Notes under the pieces: model-generated
Told to the model about the DNA's origin: nothing
The model's database searches: none
The model's input: the letters and a program-made list of their open reading frames with translations, nothing else
DNA from: Rhodospirillaceae bacterium
Lineage (GTDB): Bacteria; Pseudomonadota; Alphaproteobacteria; Rhodospirillales; Magnetovibrionaceae
Reading direction: 5' to 3'
Assembly (NCBI GenBank): GCA_029881835.1
Contig: JAOULV010000049.1
Coordinates: 1-7,902, forward strand
Length of the DNA stretch: 7,902 nucleotides
Shown: piece after piece, positions 5,805 through 7,902 of the stretch
Layout: each line of letters begins with the position of its first letter
Position numbering within the stretch: position 1 is the stretch's first letter
Program-made: the position numbers and the translations under genes

Positions 5805-7076
5805 TTATTTCTTGATTGCGCGCCAACCTATATCGCGGCGGCAAAACCCGCCGGGCCAGTCAATGGCGTCAACCGCTTTGTAAGCCAATTCTTGCGCTTC
5901 CTTGACCGATTTTCCGGTGGCGGTTATGCCTAACACCCGCCCGCCGGTGGAAACCAGTTTGCCGTCTTGCATGGCGGTACCGGCGTGAAAGACCTCAACC
6001 CCCGGTATTTTTTCGGCCGCTTCGATATTTTTTATTTCAGAACCTTTGTCGTAATGTCCGGGGTAACCGTTGGCCGCCATTACCACGGTCAAGGCGGTAT
6101 CGTCCGACCAGCTGATTTCTGTTTTATCCAAGGTGCCATCGGCGCACGCCACTAATGCATCCAAAACGTCTGATTGCATTCGCACCATCAATGCTTGGCA
6201 TTCCGGGTCACCGAAGCGCGCATTGAATTCAAGAACCTTGGGCCCGTCTTTGGTAAGCATAAGACCGGCAAACAAAACACCCCTAAACGGGCATCCTTCC
6301 TCAACCATTGCATTGATAGTTGGGGTGATGATGGTTTCCATGATTTTTGCTTCCATCGCGCCGTCAACAACAGGTGCGGGTGAATATGCGCCCATGCCCC
6401 CGGTGTTGGGCCCGGTGTCGCCGTCAAATGCTGCTTTGTGGTCTTGGGCGCTGGCTAATGGCACCGCATTGTTGCCATCCACCAGGGCAAAAAAGCTAAC
6501 TTCCTCGCCTTCCATGAATTCTTCGACCAAAACTTCATCCCCGGCAATACCAAAGGCCCGTTCGGTCATCAGGTGGTCAATTGCGGCGTAAGCTTCGTTT
6601 TTGTTGTGGCACAATATTACGCCTTTGCCCGCGGCCAAGCCATCGGCCTTGACCACAACTTTTTCTTCAAGGCGCATGATGTATTCTTTGGCGGCGTCCG
6701 GTTCGTCAAAGCGGCCGTAAGCAGCGGTGGGGATGCCGTATTTGGCCAAAAGGTCTTTCATGAAACCTTTGGAGCCTTCTATTTGCGCGGCAACGCCATT
6801 GGGGCCAAATGATTTTATTCCGGCGCGCGCAAGGTCATCGACCAGACCCGCAACCAGTGGGGCTTCCGGCCCGATTACGACAAAATCAATTTTTTCCGCA
6901 TTGCAAAAATTAATGATTGCTTCGTCATCCATAGTGGCAATATCGACGCATTCGGCCACCTGTGCGATTCCGGCGTTTCCCGGCGCGGCATAAAGTTTGT
7001 TGCATTTTTTTGAGCGCGAAATAGCCCAGCAAAGCGAATGCTCGCGACCGCCGCCACCAACCACTAAAACTCTCAT
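5805..7076 (-). CDS. purD: Phosphoribosylamine--glycine ligase (GAR synthetase)
   Basis: PurD carries out the second step of de novo purine synthesis: phosphoribosylamine + glycine + ATP give glycinamide ribonucleotide, in the cytoplasm. The 423-residue length is standard. The N-domain begins MRVLVVGGGGREHSLCW, then APGNAG (31-36) and VVIGPEAPLVAGL (66-78). The ATP-grasp domain follows: SKGFMKDLLAKYGIPT (102-117), VVKADGLAAGKGV (141-153), EVLVEEFMEGEEVSFFALVDG (181-201), the PurD signature HKAAFDGDTGPNTGGMGAYSP (213-233) and the metal-binding LEFNARFGDPECQ (282-294). The C-domain ends with WPGGFCRRDIGWRAI. No key residue is missing. AGGGAG lies 10 bases before the start. It is divergent from xseA and followed by the DUF1244 gene. 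I see no purine riboswitch or obvious operator in the short leader. Confidence 0.97.
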   Translation of the reverse strand: MRVLVVGGGGREHSLCWAISRSKKCNKLYAAPGNAGIAQVAECVDIATMDDEAIINFCNAEKIDFVVIGPEAPLVAGLVDDLARAGIKSFGPNGVAAQIEGSKGFMKDLLAKYGIPTAAYGRFDEPDAAKEYIMRLEEKVVVKADGLAAGKGVILCHNKNEAYAAIDHLMTERAFGIAGDEVLVEEFMEGEEVSFFALVDGNNAVPLASAQDHKAAFDGDTGPNTGGMGAYSPAPVVDGAMEAKIMETIITPTINAMVEEGCPFRGVLFAGLMLTKDGPKVLEFNARFGDPECQALMVRMQSDVLDALVACADGTLDKTEISWSDDTALTVVMAANGYPGHYDKGSEIKNIEAAEKIPGVEVFHAGTAMQDGKLVSTGGRVLGITATGKSVKEAQELAYKAVDAIDWPGGFCRRDIGWRAIKK

Positions 7077-7161
7077 AAATTTGGTACTCCCTAAGTATTT
7101 TTGTTATTTGGGCTTATATATTTCTTTGCCGCCTTGATTTCTATCATACATACTGTGAGCC
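7077..7161. promoter_or_regulatory. Divergent purD / xseA promoter region
   Basis: This 85-base A/T-rich gap separates two outward-reading genes. Possible -10 boxes are TATCAT (7142-7147, plus) for xseA, and TATATA (7115-7120) or TATGAT (7143-7148, minus) for purD. None has a good -35 at proper spacing. A second plus-strand option is TTGCCG (7126-7131) with CATACT (7149-7154) at 17 bases. The purD ribosome site AGGGAG is at 7087-7092. No riboswitch-like fold would fit in the purD leader. Promoter placement is tentative. Confidence 0.4.
7087..7092 (-). promoter_or_regulatory. Ribosome binding site of purD
   Basis: The minus strand reads AGGGAG, 10 bases before the purD ATG at 7076. It is a purine-rich match to the Shine-Dalgarno sequence and supports that start. 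Confidence 0.55.
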
Positions 7162-7902
7162 ATGAGTGAACACCCAATCAGCACTGATTTTGCCGAAAAT
7201 GACCCTAAATCGCCGGGCGGGGATGATGGCGTCTATTCGGTTGGCGAGATTTCATCCCTTATTCGCCTTACCCTAGAAGATGAATTCCCCTATGTCCGTG
7301 TTCGGGGTGAAATATCGGGCTTTACTAGGGCTGGTTCGGGGCACCTTTATTTCTCGCTGAAGGACGAAAAAGATGCCCTTGACGGGGTCTGCTGGCGCGG
7401 TTCGGCAACCAAGTTAAAAATTAAACCCGAAGACGGAATGGAAATAATCGCCACCGGCAGGCTAACCGCCTATGGGCCACGATCGCGTTATCAGATGGTG
7501 GTCGAACAGATGGAGGTCGCGGGCGAGGGCGCGTTATTAAAACTGTTAGAAGAGCGCAAAAAGAAACTATCGCTTGAAGGCCTGTTTGACGAAGAACGCA
7601 AACAAGACATTCCTTACCTGCCACGCGTCATCGGCGTGGTAACCTCGCCCACCGGTGCGGTAATTCGCGATATTTTGCATCGTCTGGCCGATAGGTTTCC
7701 GGTGCACGTGTTGGTGTGGCCGGTATTGGTGCAAGGTGACGGTGCGCCAGAACAAATTGCATCTGCCATTACCGGGTTTGATAAAATTTCCGGAAATAAA
7801 AATGTTCCGCGACCAGATTTATTGATTGTGGCCCGTGGCGGCGGTTCGATTGAAGACCTTTGGGCATTTAACGAAGAAGTCGTCATCCGCGCGGTTGCTA
7901 AT
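7162..7902 (+). CDS. xseA: Exodeoxyribonuclease VII large subunit (3' end outside window)
   Basis: XseA is the catalytic large subunit of exonuclease VII, which degrades single-stranded DNA in both directions and works with several copies of XseB in repair and mutagenesis control. The reading frame from ATG 7162 stays open to the last base, giving 247 residues; the family is usually 450-550, so about half is missing. After an acidic, Gly/Asp-rich leader (1-23), YSVGEISSLIRLTLEDEFPYVRVRGEISGF starts the N-terminal OB-fold (about 25-120), with GHLYFSLKDE and GRLTAYGPRSRYQM inside it. The catalytic domain then begins with LPRVIGVVTSPTGAVIRDILHRL (153-175) and contains VARGGGSIEDLWAFNEE (223-239), both strong family signatures. 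The ribosome site is weak (GTGAG). The gene is divergent from purD, an arrangement common in alphaproteobacteria. Confidence 0.95.
   Translation, partial: MSEHPISTDFAENDPKSPGGDDGVYSVGEISSLIRLTLEDEFPYVRVRGEISGFTRAGSGHLYFSLKDEKDALDGVCWRGSATKLKIKPEDGMEIIATGRLTAYGPRSRYQMVVEQMEVAGEGALLKLLEERKKKLSLEGLFDEERKQDIPYLPRVIGVVTSPTGAVIRDILHRLADRFPVHVLVWPVLVQGDGAPEQIASAITGFDKISGNKNVPRPDLLIVARGGGSIEDLWAFNEEVVIRAVAN

Noticed and set aside
6070..6591. 173-residue plus-strand open frame opposite purD
   Set aside because: It lies wholly within purD, whose motifs are intact. The Ser/Pro/Ala-rich translation is typical of an antisense shadow.
7421..7886. Minus-strand frames in the last 500 bases
   Set aside because: The plus strand encodes xseA without a stop through this stretch, with clear family motifs, so these are shadows.
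1..7902. CRISPR array, tRNA, rRNA, insertion sequence or prophage remnant
   Set aside because: I saw no regularly spaced direct repeats, no tRNA-like gene in any gap, no transposase frames and no terminal inverted repeats; gaps are too short to hold such elements.

Overview
The window looks like ordinary chromosome from an alphaproteobacterium of moderate G+C content. I infer this from protein families and gene order: a tandem pair of M16 peptidase-like proteins, an rluB-rsmD block divergent from tadA, a DUF1244 gene of a type mostly known from alphaproteobacteria, and purD divergent from xseA. I see no insertion sequence, phage gene, CRISPR array, tRNA or rRNA. The genes are packed almost end to end. 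The longest non-coding stretch is about 85 bases, so no gene-free stretch exceeds 300 bases.

Region 1 (1-2593, + strand): two consecutive M16-family genes. The first is cut by the left edge of the window. It keeps the zinc motif HxxEH but lacks the Arg/Tyr substrate-binding pair. The second begins 2 bases after the first stops, carries a signal peptide, lacks HxxEH and keeps the Arg/Tyr pair. The two sets of active-site parts are complementary, which suggests an obligate periplasmic heterodimer.

Region 2 (2599-4927, - strand): a three-gene operon read right to left. A class I glutamine amidotransferase-like peptidase C26 (PuuD-like) overlaps rluB by ATGA, and rsmD follows 17 bases later. RluB (23S rRNA pseudouridine synthase) has a long Lys/Pro/Ala-rich tail. 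RsmD is the 16S rRNA G966 methyltransferase. A small hairpin with a U-rich tail lies over the rsmD stop.

Region 3 (5004-5462, + strand): tadA, the tRNA adenosine-34 deaminase, divergent from the C26 gene. RsmD, RluB and TadA form a cluster of translation-related RNA modification enzymes.

Region 4 (5465-7076, - strand): purD (purine biosynthesis, GAR synthetase) followed after 22 bases by a small DUF1244 gene, probably one transcript. This unit runs convergently into tadA with a 2-base gap.

Region 5 (7162-7902, + strand): the first 247 codons of xseA (exonuclease VII large subunit), divergent from purD and open at the right edge.

I found no evidence for a novel multi-gene system. The most interesting points are the split active site of the M16 pair, the C26 hydrolase inside an RNA-modification operon, the DAPY variant in RsmD and the repetitive tail of RluB.
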